Assembly (NCBI RefSeq): GCF_010686755.1
Contig: NZ_JAAGXA010000010.1
Location: 1-64,000 of the forward strand
Direction of reading: 5' to 3'
DNA length: 64,000 nucleotides
Origin: Nocardioides zeae
Lineage (GTDB): Bacteria; Actinomycetota; Actinomycetes; Propionibacteriales; Nocardioidaceae
Below the pieces are notes generated by a model. It worked only from the letters and a program-made list of their open reading frames with translations. It made no database searches and was not told the origin of the DNA. Shown here piece by piece: positions 26,336 through 35,000 of the stretch (position 1 is the stretch's first letter; every line of letters begins with the position of its first letter). Made by a program: the position numbers and the translations under genes.

Positions 26336-27128
26336 CGCTGCCCTCGACCAGGCGCCGGTAGCCGCTCTCGAGGTCGGACTCCAGGTCGCGACGTCCGGCC
26401 TCTCCGTGGGCCGCCAGCTCGCTGGTGGTCCCGTCGAAGGCGACCCGTCCCGCCGCCAAGATGACGACACGCCCGGCCGTCACGCGCACGTCCTCCAGCA
26501 GGTGGGTGGCCAGGATGACGCACCGGTCACGGGCAACACGGGCGAGGTAGTCGCGGAGGTTTGCTCGCTGCGAGGGGTCGAGGCCGACCGTCGGCTCGTC
26601 GAGCAGCAGGGTCGACGGCTGGTGGGCGATGGCGCAGGCCAACCCCAGTCGCTGCCTCTCGCCTCCCGAGAGGGTCCGGACCTTGGAGGTCCTCTTCTCA
26701 GCCAGGTCCACCGTGTGCAGGGCTTCGACGCTCGCAGAACGCGCCGCCTTGCGTCCGAGTCCGTTGCACCACGCGGCGTACGTCGCGACCTCGTCGACCG
26801 ACAGGGTCGGTGCCGTGCTGAAGGTCTGGGGGAGGTAGCCGACCTTGCTGACGCCGTGGTTCCAGTTCAGCGGCCGCACGGGACGAATCTCCCGACCGCC
26901 GACCTCGATGCGGCCGTCGAACCGCTTGACGCCGACGATGCTGTTGAGCAGCGTCGTCTTTCCCGCGCCGTTCGGACCCAGGAGGGCGCAGACGCCGGCG
27001 CCCACGCTGAACGAGACGCCGGACAATGCGAGGGTCGACCCGTAGCCCGCGCTGACGCCCTCGATGCTGATCAGGGCCGCACCGCCGGGAGACGGGTTCT
27101 GGATCCGGTCAGCCGGACTGGTCGGCAT
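26328..27128 (-). CDS. ABC transporter ATP-binding protein (cassette A)
   Basis: 266 residues. Walker A GPNGAGKTT is at 51-59, Q-loop YLPQTF, signature LSGGERQRLG, Walker B LLLDEPTVGLD and switch ATHLLED. It belongs to the CcmA/DrrA-like group of exporter ATPases. It sits between a small secreted-protein gene (3 bases upstream) and the permease. The ATPase powers the permease encoded next. It is paralogous in role to the ATPase at 32417-33190. Confidence 0.9.
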   Translation of the reverse strand: MPTSPADRIQNPSPGGAALISIEGVSAGYGSTLALSGVSFSVGAGVCALLGPNGAGKTTLLNSIVGVKRFDGRIEVGGREIRPVRPLNWNHGVSKVGYLPQTFSTAPTLSVDEVATYAAWCNGLGRKAARSASVEALHTVDLAEKRTSKVRTLSGGERQRLGLACAIAHQPSTLLLDEPTVGLDPSQRANLRDYLARVARDRCVILATHLLEDVRVTAGRVVILAAGRVAFDGTTSELAAHGEAGRRDLESDLESGYRRLVEGSDG

Positions 27129-27131
27129 GGG

Positions 27132-27527
27132 TCAGCAATTGACGCCGCGGATGGTCCGGCGATCCCCGTCGAGGTCGCCGCTCGAGACGATGGTCTTGGT
27201 GAAGTACGTCTGAGACCCGGCGCGACAATCTGTGGTCGGATTGAGAGTGACGTTCTTGTAGGTACCGGAGCTCTGTGCGATCACCGGGTCCGGCTGCAGG
27301 GGCCGCTCCCACTTGAGCTGAACCCGGACGTTCGTGGAGCTGGTGCAGTTGCTCCGGCCGCCGTTCCCCGCGACCTCGTCGGTCGATGCGATGGCGTAGG
27401 GCCTGTTGGCGAAGATGCCGCAGCCTGCTGCTTGGGCCGGAGCCTGCAGGAACAGTGCCGCCGGAAACGCCGCCAGCATGGGGGCCACGATCATGGTGGC
27501 CATGGTCCTCGAGATGTGAACGCGCAT
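27132..27527 (-). CDS. Small secreted four-cysteine protein
   Basis: 131 residues with a Sec-type signal peptide (cleavage near AQA at 31-33). The mature part has four evenly spaced cysteines at 36, 61, 101 and 131, the last being the C-terminal residue, so two disulfides are likely. A GDLDGD stretch at 117-122 could bind calcium. No family recognised. It ends three bases before the ABC ATPase start, so it heads that operon; it might be a signal, a substrate-binding factor or an unrelated secreted protein. Confidence 0.72.
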   Translation of the reverse strand: MRVHISRTMATMIVAPMLAAFPAALFLQAPAQAAGCGIFANRPYAIASTDEVAGNGGRSNCTSSTNVRVQLKWERPLQPDPVIAQSSGTYKNVTLNPTTDCRAGSQTYFTKTIVSSGDLDGDRRTIRGVNC

Positions 27528-27640
27528 GTTGTCCCCCTGAAATTGACTAGGTGACCAATTTTCATCATCTTCTTGCGCTCGTCAATTGGATTTCTCTTCC
27601 AGTGAGTCGCCGGCCAATGGCCCGCCGGTAGCGTTCCGAG

Positions 27641-28300
27641 ATGGCCCACTTCGTGCTCGACGTCAACGAGACGCTCTCCGACATGACGCCCCTCGGGACG
27701 GTGCTGAGCGAGCACGGCGCGCCCGCCGAGCTGGCGCGCACGTGGTTCGCCTCGGTGCTGCGTGACGGTTTCGCGTTCTCGATCCACGGCCGCGCGCCGG
27801 GCTTCCTCGCGCTCGGTCGGGAGCTGCTCACGGACCTGCTCGCCGACGTCGACGGTCTCGACGCTCCGCCGTCGGCGGTCGTCGACGACGTCTTCGGTGC
27901 CCTGGGCAGTCTCGCCGTGCACCCCGACGTCGCGCCCGGCGTCACCGCCCTGACCGACGCGGGGCATGGGGTCAGCCTCTTCACGAACGGCGCCGCCGCC
28001 TCGGCCTCCGGGCTCGTGGAGCGTGCCGGGATCCGCGACCGCATCGGCCATGTCCTGAGCGTGGAGGACCTGTCGGTGTGGAAGCCGCACCCCGCGGCGT
28101 ACGCCCACGCCATCGACCGGATCGGCACACTGGCTGGGCAGCTGACGATGGTGGCGGTGCACCCGTGGGACCTCGAGGGCGCCGCGTCGGCGGGCATGCG
28201 GACGGTGTGGATCGATCGGGGCGGGCGCGCCTGGCCCTCGTCGTTCCGGGCACCCGACGCGCGCGCCACGAGCTTCACGGCGCTGGCGGCGGACGCGTAG
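27641..28300 (+). CDS. HAD-family hydrolase (haloacid dehalogenase type II-like)
   Basis: 219 residues. Motif I is DVNETLSD with nucleophile D7, motif II TNG in SLFTNGAA, and motif III lysine in SVEDLSVWKPHPAAYAHA, a pattern typical of type II 2-haloacid dehalogenase-like proteins. The usual acidic motif IV is altered to VAVHPWDLEGAASAG. It is cytoplasmic and the substrate is unknown. It is a single gene between two transporter loci. Confidence 0.85.
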   Translation: MAHFVLDVNETLSDMTPLGTVLSEHGAPAELARTWFASVLRDGFAFSIHGRAPGFLALGRELLTDLLADVDGLDAPPSAVVDDVFGALGSLAVHPDVAPGVTALTDAGHGVSLFTNGAAASASGLVERAGIRDRIGHVLSVEDLSVWKPHPAAYAHAIDRIGTLAGQLTMVAVHPWDLEGAASAGMRTVWIDRGGRAWPSSFRAPDARATSFTALAADA

Positions 28301-28416
28301 CGGGCGCCCTGAGGGTGCACGGGCGTGGGGCAAGGTTGGCTGTGTCGTTGACGTTCTGATCCGAGGATCGCCATGATGCTCGCGGGCTGGATCTGCGAGC
28401 GACGGGGGAGTCGGCA

Positions 28417-29058
28417 GTGATCTCGGTGGAGGACCTGACGGTCGCGTACGGCGACGTCACGCCGCTCGACGGTCTGACCGTCGAGCTCGGGCCGCACCCG
28501 ACGGCCGTCATGGGGCCCAGCGGTAGCGGCAAGTCGACACTGCTGCGCGTCGTCGCCGGGTTGCAACGGCCGTCCGCGGGGCTCGTCGAGATCGACGGCA
28601 CCCCGCCGCGGCAGGCGTCGTGGCGCAGCGGCGGCGATCCCCGGGTCGCGCTGATCCACCAGGACTACCGGCTCGTCCCCTTCCTCACCGTCGAGGAGAA
28701 CCTCCGGCTTGCTGCCGAGGTGCGCGGCGAGGACCTCGACGACGACGAGGTGGGGGAGCGGCTAGCCGCGGTCCGCCTCGACCACCTCGACCGCGCCCGC
28801 CTGCCCGGGACCCTGTCGGGCGGGGAGCAGCAGCGTCTCGCGATCGCGCGGGCACTCGGACCGGGCGTCAGCGTGCTGCTCGCCGACGAGCCCACCGGCG
28901 CACTCGACGCCGAGAACACCGCCGTCGTCACCGACCTGCTGGTCGATCTCGGCGCCGGGCGAGGCGTGCAGGTCGTGATCGCTACCCACGATGCGAGCGT
29001 CGCCGAGCGCGCTGCTGCCGTGTACCGCGTCGACCAGGGTCGCCTGGTCCGCGGATGA
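28417..29058 (+). CDS. ABC transporter ATP-binding protein (MacB/LolD type)
   Basis: 213 residues. Walker A GPSGSGKST at 33-41, Q-loop LIHQDYRLVPFLTVEENL, signature LSGGEQQRLAIARAL, Walker B VLLADEPTGALD. The Q-loop and the short length match the MacB/LolD/FtsE group, which works with FtsX-like permeases. The GTG at 28417 has GGGGGAG upstream. The permease gene overlaps the stop by 4 bases. Confidence 0.92.
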   Translation: MISVEDLTVAYGDVTPLDGLTVELGPHPTAVMGPSGSGKSTLLRVVAGLQRPSAGLVEIDGTPPRQASWRSGGDPRVALIHQDYRLVPFLTVEENLRLAAEVRGEDLDDDEVGERLAAVRLDHLDRARLPGTLSGGEQQRLAIARALGPGVSVLLADEPTGALDAENTAVVTDLLVDLGAGRGVQVVIATHDASVAERAAAVYRVDQGRLVRG

Positions 29059-31445
29059 GGCGAAGCACGCGCCGTACGACGCTCACGCGGTGGCGGACGG
29101 CCCGCAGGCTCGTCGCGTTCCGGTGGCGCACGGCCCTCCTGCTCCTCCTCACGGCGAGCGTGCTCACGTTCGCGGCGGTCGGGGTGCTCGCGGTACGCGA
29201 CTCCTCGGCGCGGGCGGCGACGGACGCGGCGCTGGCCGACCAGGGGCACCGCGGGTTCGCCCTGCAGCCCTCCAGTGACGAGGCCGCCGAACTGCTGGCC
29301 GCGGACGAGCGCATCGCGGGCGTGGCCGAGCAGCATGCGCAAGTTCGTCACGAGGCCGCGGAGGTGGGCGTGGACCTCCGCGCCACGACCGATGCCTCGT
29401 TGCATCTCGGCGTGCTGGCGGAGGGCCGGTTCCCGAGCGACGCGTCCGGGCTCACCCTCTCGACGTACGCCGCGGAGCTCCTGGACGCGGAGATCGGCGA
29501 CGACGTTCGCGTCGTCGACCCGGTCGAGCCGACGGCGTTCGAGGACCTCGTCGTCACCGGCCTCACGCTCGACCCGTCCGACCGCGAGGACCTCACGGCG
29601 ACGCGGGTCGATCCTGATCTCGCGCCAGCGGAGGTCGCGGCGTGGTTGACGGACGCGGATCCGTACGGCGCCCTCGGCCTGGGCGCGCGGGTCGACGCAG
29701 GGGAGATCGGCTACCGGTCGACGGCGAGCGTGGCGGAGGAGGCAGCAGCATCGACCCCGGTGGCCGTCGCCGACACGGCCTTCGCGGAACCCGGTCTGGC
29801 GCTGCTCGTGCTCGTCGTGCTCGGCGGCATCGTGGTCGCTGCGGTGCCGTCGACACGTGCGGATCGCGAGGGGCTGCGCGCGGCCGGGTGGTCGACCGGG
29901 CGGGTGTGGCGGCTCTACCGCGGCGTCCTGGTGGGGATCGTGCTCGCCGGGGTCGCTGCCGGGACCGCAGTCGTCAGCCTGCTGCTGCTGGTGGCACGGG
30001 AGCGCGTCTCGGCGGTTCTCGGCGAGCAGTGGCAGGGGATCAGCGTGCCCTGGACCTGGGTCGTACTGCTCTCTGGGCTCTGCTCGATCGCGATCTGGTG
30101 CGGCCGCCTTGCCGGGAGCGCGGCTCGATCGTTGTCGTCGCTGGTCGGCAGCTCCACCCCCACTCCGCAGCGTGTCACCGGCTTCTCAATCCTGCTGCTG
30201 CTCGGCGGCGCGGCCGTGCTGGCTGTCGCCGGGGCGGCAAGTCGCAGTGATCCGCCGGGGCAGCTCACGCTCCTCGCCCCGCTCGGGGCCGCTCTGGTGG
30301 CGGCGTCCTTGCCCGGGATCGTCGTCCCGCTGGTGCTCGCGCGGGTGCCACCCGCCACTCGCTCCCTCTCCCAGCGCGTCACCGGCGGGCTGCACGTCGT
30401 CACCGCCGCGGTCTGCGTGGTCTGCGTCCTCGTCGGATCGCGCACCGCTCAGACCACCCACGACACCGTCGTGTTCGAGACGACCTCGTCGGCGCCGCAG
30501 CCGGCCGGTTCGCTCGTCGTGTCCCCGGTCCCGCAGGCGGCGGCGGACGAGCTCGCGACCGCGTACGCCGCAGCCGGCGGCAGCACGGTCGAACGGTTCC
30601 GTCTGGTCGAGGAGTCGCCGACGGCGATGGTCCGAGTGACCGGAACAGCTCTCCCGGCCTGCATGGAGGAGGCGGGCACGACGGACCCCGACGCCGTCGA
30701 CCCGCTCTGCTTCCCCCAGGACACCTACGCGCCGGTCAACACCGTCGCGATCGGGGCGGCTGACCTGGAACGGCCGGTCGCCGACCCAGGGCTGCTCGAC
30801 GACGCGTCCGAGGTGGGGCTGCTGCACTTCTCTGGAGCCGCCGCCACACCGGTGGGGTCGGTCGAGGCCGACGCGGACGCCGGTCTCGGGGGCAACCTGC
30901 CGGGGCTGGTGCTGCCGCCGGGCTATCCGTTGCTCGGCGAGCTGGGTCTGCGCCCCGCCGGTGCCGACATGGTGGTGCTCGTCGACCACGGGACATTGCC
31001 CCCGGAGACGCGCGCGGAGCTCCGTGCGACCGTCTCCCGGCTCGCGCCGACCGCGCAGGTGGTCGACGCGTCGGGCAGCAGCGACTACGAGCGCAGCCGC
31101 GGCGTCGCGGCCGCCACGAGCCTCGTGGCCGGCGCGCTGGCCCTCGGTCTCGTGCTGCTGGTGGGCCTGTCGGTCGCCACCAGCAACGGCCTGGCCCGCA
31201 GCCAGCTCGTCGCGCTCGGTGCCAGTGGCCGCCGCCGCTGGGGTCTGGCCGCGCTGTGGGTCGCGGGGACGGGGGTATGCCTCCTCCTGACCCTGCCGCT
31301 CGCGTTCCTCGCTGCCTGGTTGACGAGCATCGACATCGACGCGTCGTACGGCGCCGCGTGGGCCCTGACCGCGGCGCTGACCGCGCTCGCGTTGCCCGCG
31401 GTCGTGGTGGCGCTGGTGCGGGTGCCGGCGGGGAGCGGGGAGTAG
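29055..31445 (+). CDS. FtsX-like ABC permease
   Basis: 796 residues starting at the ATG that overlaps the ATPase stop. An N-terminal transmembrane helix (ALLLLLTASVLTFAAVGVL) is followed by a ~200-residue outside domain, a bundle of helices at about 250-470, a second outside domain, and three C-terminal helices. This two-half layout is that of fused FtsX/MacB-type permeases. With the ATPase it likely acts as a mechanotransmitting transporter or lipoprotein/peptide extruder; the substrate is unknown. Confidence 0.85.
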   Translation: MRRSTRRTTLTRWRTARRLVAFRWRTALLLLLTASVLTFAAVGVLAVRDSSARAATDAALADQGHRGFALQPSSDEAAELLAADERIAGVAEQHAQVRHEAAEVGVDLRATTDASLHLGVLAEGRFPSDASGLTLSTYAAELLDAEIGDDVRVVDPVEPTAFEDLVVTGLTLDPSDREDLTATRVDPDLAPAEVAAWLTDADPYGALGLGARVDAGEIGYRSTASVAEEAAASTPVAVADTAFAEPGLALLVLVVLGGIVVAAVPSTRADREGLRAAGWSTGRVWRLYRGVLVGIVLAGVAAGTAVVSLLLLVARERVSAVLGEQWQGISVPWTWVVLLSGLCSIAIWCGRLAGSAARSLSSLVGSSTPTPQRVTGFSILLLLGGAAVLAVAGAASRSDPPGQLTLLAPLGAALVAASLPGIVVPLVLARVPPATRSLSQRVTGGLHVVTAAVCVVCVLVGSRTAQTTHDTVVFETTSSAPQPAGSLVVSPVPQAAADELATAYAAAGGSTVERFRLVEESPTAMVRVTGTALPACMEEAGTTDPDAVDPLCFPQDTYAPVNTVAIGAADLERPVADPGLLDDASEVGLLHFSGAAATPVGSVEADADAGLGGNLPGLVLPPGYPLLGELGLRPAGADMVVLVDHGTLPPETRAELRATVSRLAPTAQVVDASGSSDYERSRGVAAATSLVAGALALGLVLLVGLSVATSNGLARSQLVALGASGRRRWGLAALWVAGTGVCLLLTLPLAFLAAWLTSIDIDASYGAAWALTAALTALALPAVVVALVRVPAGSGE

Positions 31446-31460
31446 CGAGGCAAGGGTGGA

Positions 31461-31489
31461 TTGCCTCATTATAACTTCTGCATTATATT
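31461..31489 (+). promoter_or_regulatory. Promoter of the toxin-antitoxin pair, probably leaderless
   Basis: TTGCCT (31461-31466) and TATATT (31484-31489) are spaced by exactly 17 bases. The GTG start is 6 bases after the -10 box, so the transcript would begin at or next to the start codon. A direct repeat CATTATA (31467-31473, 31481-31487) overlaps the promoter and may be the autoregulation site. Confidence 0.7.
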
Positions 31490-31495
31490 CGTGGC

Positions 31496-31861
31496 GTGCC
31501 CTGGGATGTCATCCTGCTCGACGAGGTCGACGAATGGTTTCTCGAGCTAGCGCGGGCGCGGACCGGCGATGTCGACGCGGTGACAGCCGCGATCGACATG
31601 CTCGCTGACGGCGGTCCGACTCTCGGGCGCCCCGTCGTCGATCGGGTCAAAGGCTCGAAGCGGCACAACATGAAGGAGCTGCGGCCGTCTGGGACCAGCA
31701 TCCGGATCCTGTTCATCTTCGACCCCGCGCGACGAGCCGTCCTTCTCGTTGCGGGAGACAAGGCTGGCAACTGGAGCGGGTGGTACGACACCAACATCCC
31801 AGTGGCCGAGGCCCGCTACGACGCATGGTTGGCCGAAACCCACGACGAAGAGGAGGAGTGA
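31496..31861 (+). CDS. RelE/HigB-like toxin of a type II toxin-antitoxin pair
   Basis: 121 residues. The pattern VDRVKGSKRHNMKELRPSGTSIRILFIFDPARRAVLLVAGDKAG is characteristic of HigB/phage-derived Gp49-like RelE-superfamily toxins, which cleave mRNA at the ribosome. The C-terminus is acidic (HDEEEE). It is followed one base later by an XRE-type antitoxin gene, giving the toxin-first order typical of higBA. There is no leader room for a ribosome site, consistent with leaderless translation from the GTG. Confidence 0.86.
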   Translation: MPWDVILLDEVDEWFLELARARTGDVDAVTAAIDMLADGGPTLGRPVVDRVKGSKRHNMKELRPSGTSIRILFIFDPARRAVLLVAGDKAGNWSGWYDTNIPVAEARYDAWLAETHDEEEE

Positions 31862-31862
31862 G

Positions 31863-32183
31863 ATGGCCCGAAGCTGGGCGAGCGTCCGGGGTGACGCTGC
31901 TGATGCGGGACTCGTCGACGAGCAGGTGGTCGAGAACGCTCGCAAGGAGATGGCTGGCGAGGTGAGGGCTTTTCGGCTCGCCGAGATCCGGAGGAGTCAG
32001 CATGTGTCCCAGAAGGTGCTGGCGGGCGAGATGCAGGTCTCCCAAGCCAGAGTGTCCAACATCGAGCGCGGTGAGCTGAGTCGAACGGAGCTCGGGACCT
32101 TGCAGGCCTATGTGGAGGCGCTGGGTGGCCATCTCAAGGTCGTGGCCGACTTCGGTGATGAGACCCTGGTGGTGAGGGATTGA
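31863..32183 (+). CDS. XRE-family HigA-like antitoxin
   Basis: 106 residues with a Cro/C1-type helix-turn-helix (SQKVLAGEMQVSQARVSNIERGELSRTELGTLQAYVEALGG) and a short C-terminal strand. It starts one base after the toxin stop. Antitoxins of this type bind and neutralise HigB and repress the shared promoter, probably through the CATTATA repeats. Confidence 0.88.
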   Translation: MARSWASVRGDAADAGLVDEQVVENARKEMAGEVRAFRLAEIRRSQHVSQKVLAGEMQVSQARVSNIERGELSRTELGTLQAYVEALGGHLKVVADFGDETLVVRD

Positions 32184-32416
32184 GCGTGACGGCCCGATGG
32201 GGCTGATCGGCTCGCGCCCGACGGGTTGTCGAACCTGTCGGTGAGAACGAAGCGATGCCGGGTCTCCTCGTGATGCTTCGACAGCTGGACGATGTCGCGG
32301 GCGGTCGCTAGGTTCGCGACATTCTCGATCAGACCCGGAGAGCTGATGACCATCGAACAGCCACGACTCGGTAGGAACATTTTCGTGGCCAGTTCGGCTC
32401 GTGGGGCGAGCGGTCG

Positions 32417-33190
32417 GTGAGCTCCCTCGCGACCTCGCACCTCCGCAAGTCCCTCGGGCGGCGGCGGGTGCCTGCCCTCGACGGCCTGACGTTCACCGCG
32501 ACGTCCCGCCGCATCGCCGTCCTGGGGCCGAACGGCGCCGGCAAGACCACCCTGTTCCGGGTGCTCGCGACGCTGGCCGACGCCGACGAGGGTTCGTTCT
32601 CGGTCGCGGGCCAGGGGGTCGCGACGCCCGCCGAGGTGGAGGCCTACCGACGCTCGCTGGGCGTGCTGCCCCAGAGCTTCAGTGCCCTGGGTTCGTACTC
32701 GTGTGCGGAGTTCCTGGAGTACGTCTGCTGGCTCAAGAAGGTGCCTCGCTCATCGGTGCCCGAGAACGTCGCGCGGGCGCTGCGGGCGGTCGACCTGGAG
32801 GATCGACGTGACGACCGGGTGCGGACGTTGTCGGGTGGCATGCGGCGCCGCCTGGGACTGGCGCAGACCATGCTCGGCGACCCGGACGTGATCCTGATGG
32901 ACGAGCCGACGGCGGGCCTCGACCCGGAGCAGCGTGACCGGTTCGCCGGCGCCTTCGAGCGGGCGGCCGAGACGGCGCTGGTCGTCTTCACGACGCACAT
33001 CTCGGTCGACGTGGTGAACCTCGCGCAGGAGGTGGTCGTGCTGTCCGAGGGGCGGCTGCGGTTCGTGGGGACCGTCGACGAGCTGGCGGCACGGGGTCCC
33101 GGTCCCGGCGCACCCGTGTCGAGCGAGTCCGTGGACGCGGGCTACATCGCCGTGCTCCGCGGAGACCGCAGCGATCCCGGAGACGGCTGA
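32417..33190 (+). CDS. ABC transporter ATP-binding protein (cassette B)
   Basis: 257 residues. Walker A GPNGAGKTT at 37-45, Q-loop VLPQSFSALG, signature LSGGMRRRLGLAQ, Walker B VILMDEPTAGLD, switch TTHISVD. It is an exporter-type ATPase like that of cassette A. The GTG start at 32417 gives a short N-terminus before the ABC core. The permease gene follows after one base. Confidence 0.9.
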   Translation: MSSLATSHLRKSLGRRRVPALDGLTFTATSRRIAVLGPNGAGKTTLFRVLATLADADEGSFSVAGQGVATPAEVEAYRRSLGVLPQSFSALGSYSCAEFLEYVCWLKKVPRSSVPENVARALRAVDLEDRRDDRVRTLSGGMRRRLGLAQTMLGDPDVILMDEPTAGLDPEQRDRFAGAFERAAETALVVFTTHISVDVVNLAQEVVVLSEGRLRFVGTVDELAARGPGPGAPVSSESVDAGYIAVLRGDRSDPGDG

Positions 33191-33191
33191 G

Positions 33192-34418
33192 GTGAAGGTT
33201 CGTCTCGCCCTGGTCGGTGCGACCTCCGGCCTGCCGTTCGCGTTCGGCATCGCTGCCGTCGTGTACGGCCTCGTGCTGGGGTCGTTGGTGCCGACGGGAT
33301 CGCTCGGTCCCGGCCTCGCCGACCCGGTCAACCTCGTGCTGACGGCCATGCTCTACGTCGCTCCGCCTGCGGCGGGGATCGCGGCACTCCACCTGCGCCA
33401 GCTGCGCCAGTCGGGTTTGTTCGATCTCGCCGCCGCCTCGACGCGGGGGATCCGTGGGCCAGCCATGCTCGCGTTCGCCGCGCTGGCGGTCTGGCAGGTC
33501 GCGTCGGTGGTGGCACTGGGCGTGGTGCTGGTGGCGCGGTCCGACCTGAGCGGCGCGGTCACGGCACCCATGCTGCTGGCAGCACTGCAGCCACCGTTGC
33601 TGGCCGTCGCAGCGACAGCGGTCGGTGTGCAGGTGGCCGCACGCGTACGAGCGCGCCTGGCTCCGGCGCTGACCGCGATCGCGGTGTTCGTGGTCCTCTA
33701 CGTCCTGGCTTTGAGCGGCGACCCGCTCCACCGGTTCTCGCCGGTGCTGTCCGAGGTCTCCTACCCCACGTTCCTGGAACCGTCGCCGATGCGGGTGGGC
33801 GTGGTGCTCGTGCTCCTCGCCGGTGTCGTGGGTGCAGCGCTCGCGTTCCTGCCGAGCGGGAGGGGCGCGAGCGATCGGCGAGAGGTTGTCGCCCGGGGGC
33901 TCGCGCTCGTGACGGTGGTGGCCGGTCTGGTCGGGTGCGTCCTCGTCGGTGACGAGGCCGCGCGGGTCCGCGTCACCGGCGAGGTGGTGTGCGCGACCGA
34001 AGGGCCGACGGAACTGTGCGTCTGGTCCGAGTCGGAAGAGCTGCTCCGGCCCAACCTCGAGCGCCTCACGGACGTGCGTGCCGCGATCGCGCAGAGCTTC
34101 CCGACTCCCGACCGCTACACCGAGCCGGGCGCGGACTCAGGCGCCCGACCGGTGCAGGTCGCGCAGGACCCGGGGCCGGACTCGTGGCTCCCGGCTGCGC
34201 TGGCCGTCGTCCCCGTAGCCGACTGCAGCAGCGCCGAGGCGCGCCACGCCTCGGACGCGCTGGTGCAATGGGTCCAGCAGGTGGCGGCCGGTCGATCCGG
34301 TGGCCCGGCGTCAGCAGAGGTCACCGCGGTCCTGGAGCGCTCCGAGGAGGACCAGAGGGCGTGGGCCGCCGAGCAGTTCGACACGGCATCGGACGAGTGC
34401 AGTCTTGTTGCGTACTAG
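33192..34418 (+). CDS. ABC-type permease with C-terminal extracytoplasmic domain (cassette B)
   Basis: 408 residues. About seven hydrophobic helices fill residues 1-255, followed by a soluble domain of ~150 residues opening with VVCATEGPTELCVWSESEELL. This matches the C-x-x-x-x-G-P-x-x-L/V-C-V pattern of the cassette A permease, and both end in a segment with a further paired cysteine. It is co-transcribed with the preceding ATPase. Substrate unknown. Confidence 0.72.
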   Translation: MKVRLALVGATSGLPFAFGIAAVVYGLVLGSLVPTGSLGPGLADPVNLVLTAMLYVAPPAAGIAALHLRQLRQSGLFDLAAASTRGIRGPAMLAFAALAVWQVASVVALGVVLVARSDLSGAVTAPMLLAALQPPLLAVAATAVGVQVAARVRARLAPALTAIAVFVVLYVLALSGDPLHRFSPVLSEVSYPTFLEPSPMRVGVVLVLLAGVVGAALAFLPSGRGASDRREVVARGLALVTVVAGLVGCVLVGDEAARVRVTGEVVCATEGPTELCVWSESEELLRPNLERLTDVRAAIAQSFPTPDRYTEPGADSGARPVQVAQDPGPDSWLPAALAVVPVADCSSAEARHASDALVQWVQQVAAGRSGGPASAEVTAVLERSEEDQRAWAAEQFDTASDECSLVAY

Positions 34419-34992
34419 GCCGCGGGCGGCGACCCTGTTGAAGGGATGGGGTGCGCCCGCCGCCCTCGTGCTCCTCGTTGCCGGCCCTGCCTCGCTCGTG
34501 GCCCTGCCGCGTTTCTTCGGTCTCCCGGCAGCTTCCTCGGTCGACGCCGTCCTCGCTCCGAGCAGCGCCGTCGCGGCGTGGTTCGTCGCCCTCGCCGCCC
34601 TGGCGGTCGCGCGGGAGCCGGCGTCTGACCTCGTCATCGCCGCGCCGCGGCGCGCCAAGCTGACCAACCTCGCGCGGATCGCCGCGACGTACGGTCTCGG
34701 CGTCGCTGCCTGCCTGGCGGCGGGTGCGTCGGCGGCTCCGCTGGTGACGAGCTCGGCGACCTTCCTCGCCCAGGGGCTCGTGGTCGCGAGCCTGACCACC
34801 CTCGACGTCGCGTGGGTCGTGCCCACGGTCCACCTGACGTCAGCGGCCAGTCTCGGCGCCGCAGGACGCGCCGACGTCGCCCCGTGGGCGTGGCCCGTCA
34901 TGGTGGAGCCACCGATGGAGACCGCAGTAGCGGCGCTCCTGGCCGTAGCGCTGGGTCTGGTCGCGTGGGGCCGGCGGCTGCGGCTGCGCTGA
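34405..34992 (+). CDS. Small multi-pass membrane protein of ABC cassette B
   Basis: About 195 residues with five to six hydrophobic helices. No ATG or GTG is available near the beginning; a TTG at 34405 with GGACGAG seven bases upstream is the best start and overlaps the permease gene by 14 bases. Its place and topology mirror the small membrane protein of cassette A. It is convergent with the Eis-like gene. Confidence 0.65.
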   Translation: MLRTRPRAATLLKGWGAPAALVLLVAGPASLVALPRFFGLPAASSVDAVLAPSSAVAAWFVALAALAVAREPASDLVIAAPRRAKLTNLARIAATYGLGVAACLAAGASAAPLVTSSATFLAQGLVVASLTTLDVAWVVPTVHLTSAASLGAAGRADVAPWAWPVMVEPPMETAVAALLAVALGLVAWGRRLRLR

Positions 34993-35000
34993 CCGAGCCC

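Noticed and set aside
32108..32440. 110-codon minus-strand frame between the antitoxin and cassette B
   Set aside because: Part of it (NVANLATARDIVQLSKHHEETRHRF) looks protein-like, but it runs antisense into the antitoxin gene and lacks a ribosome site; at most a decayed remnant.
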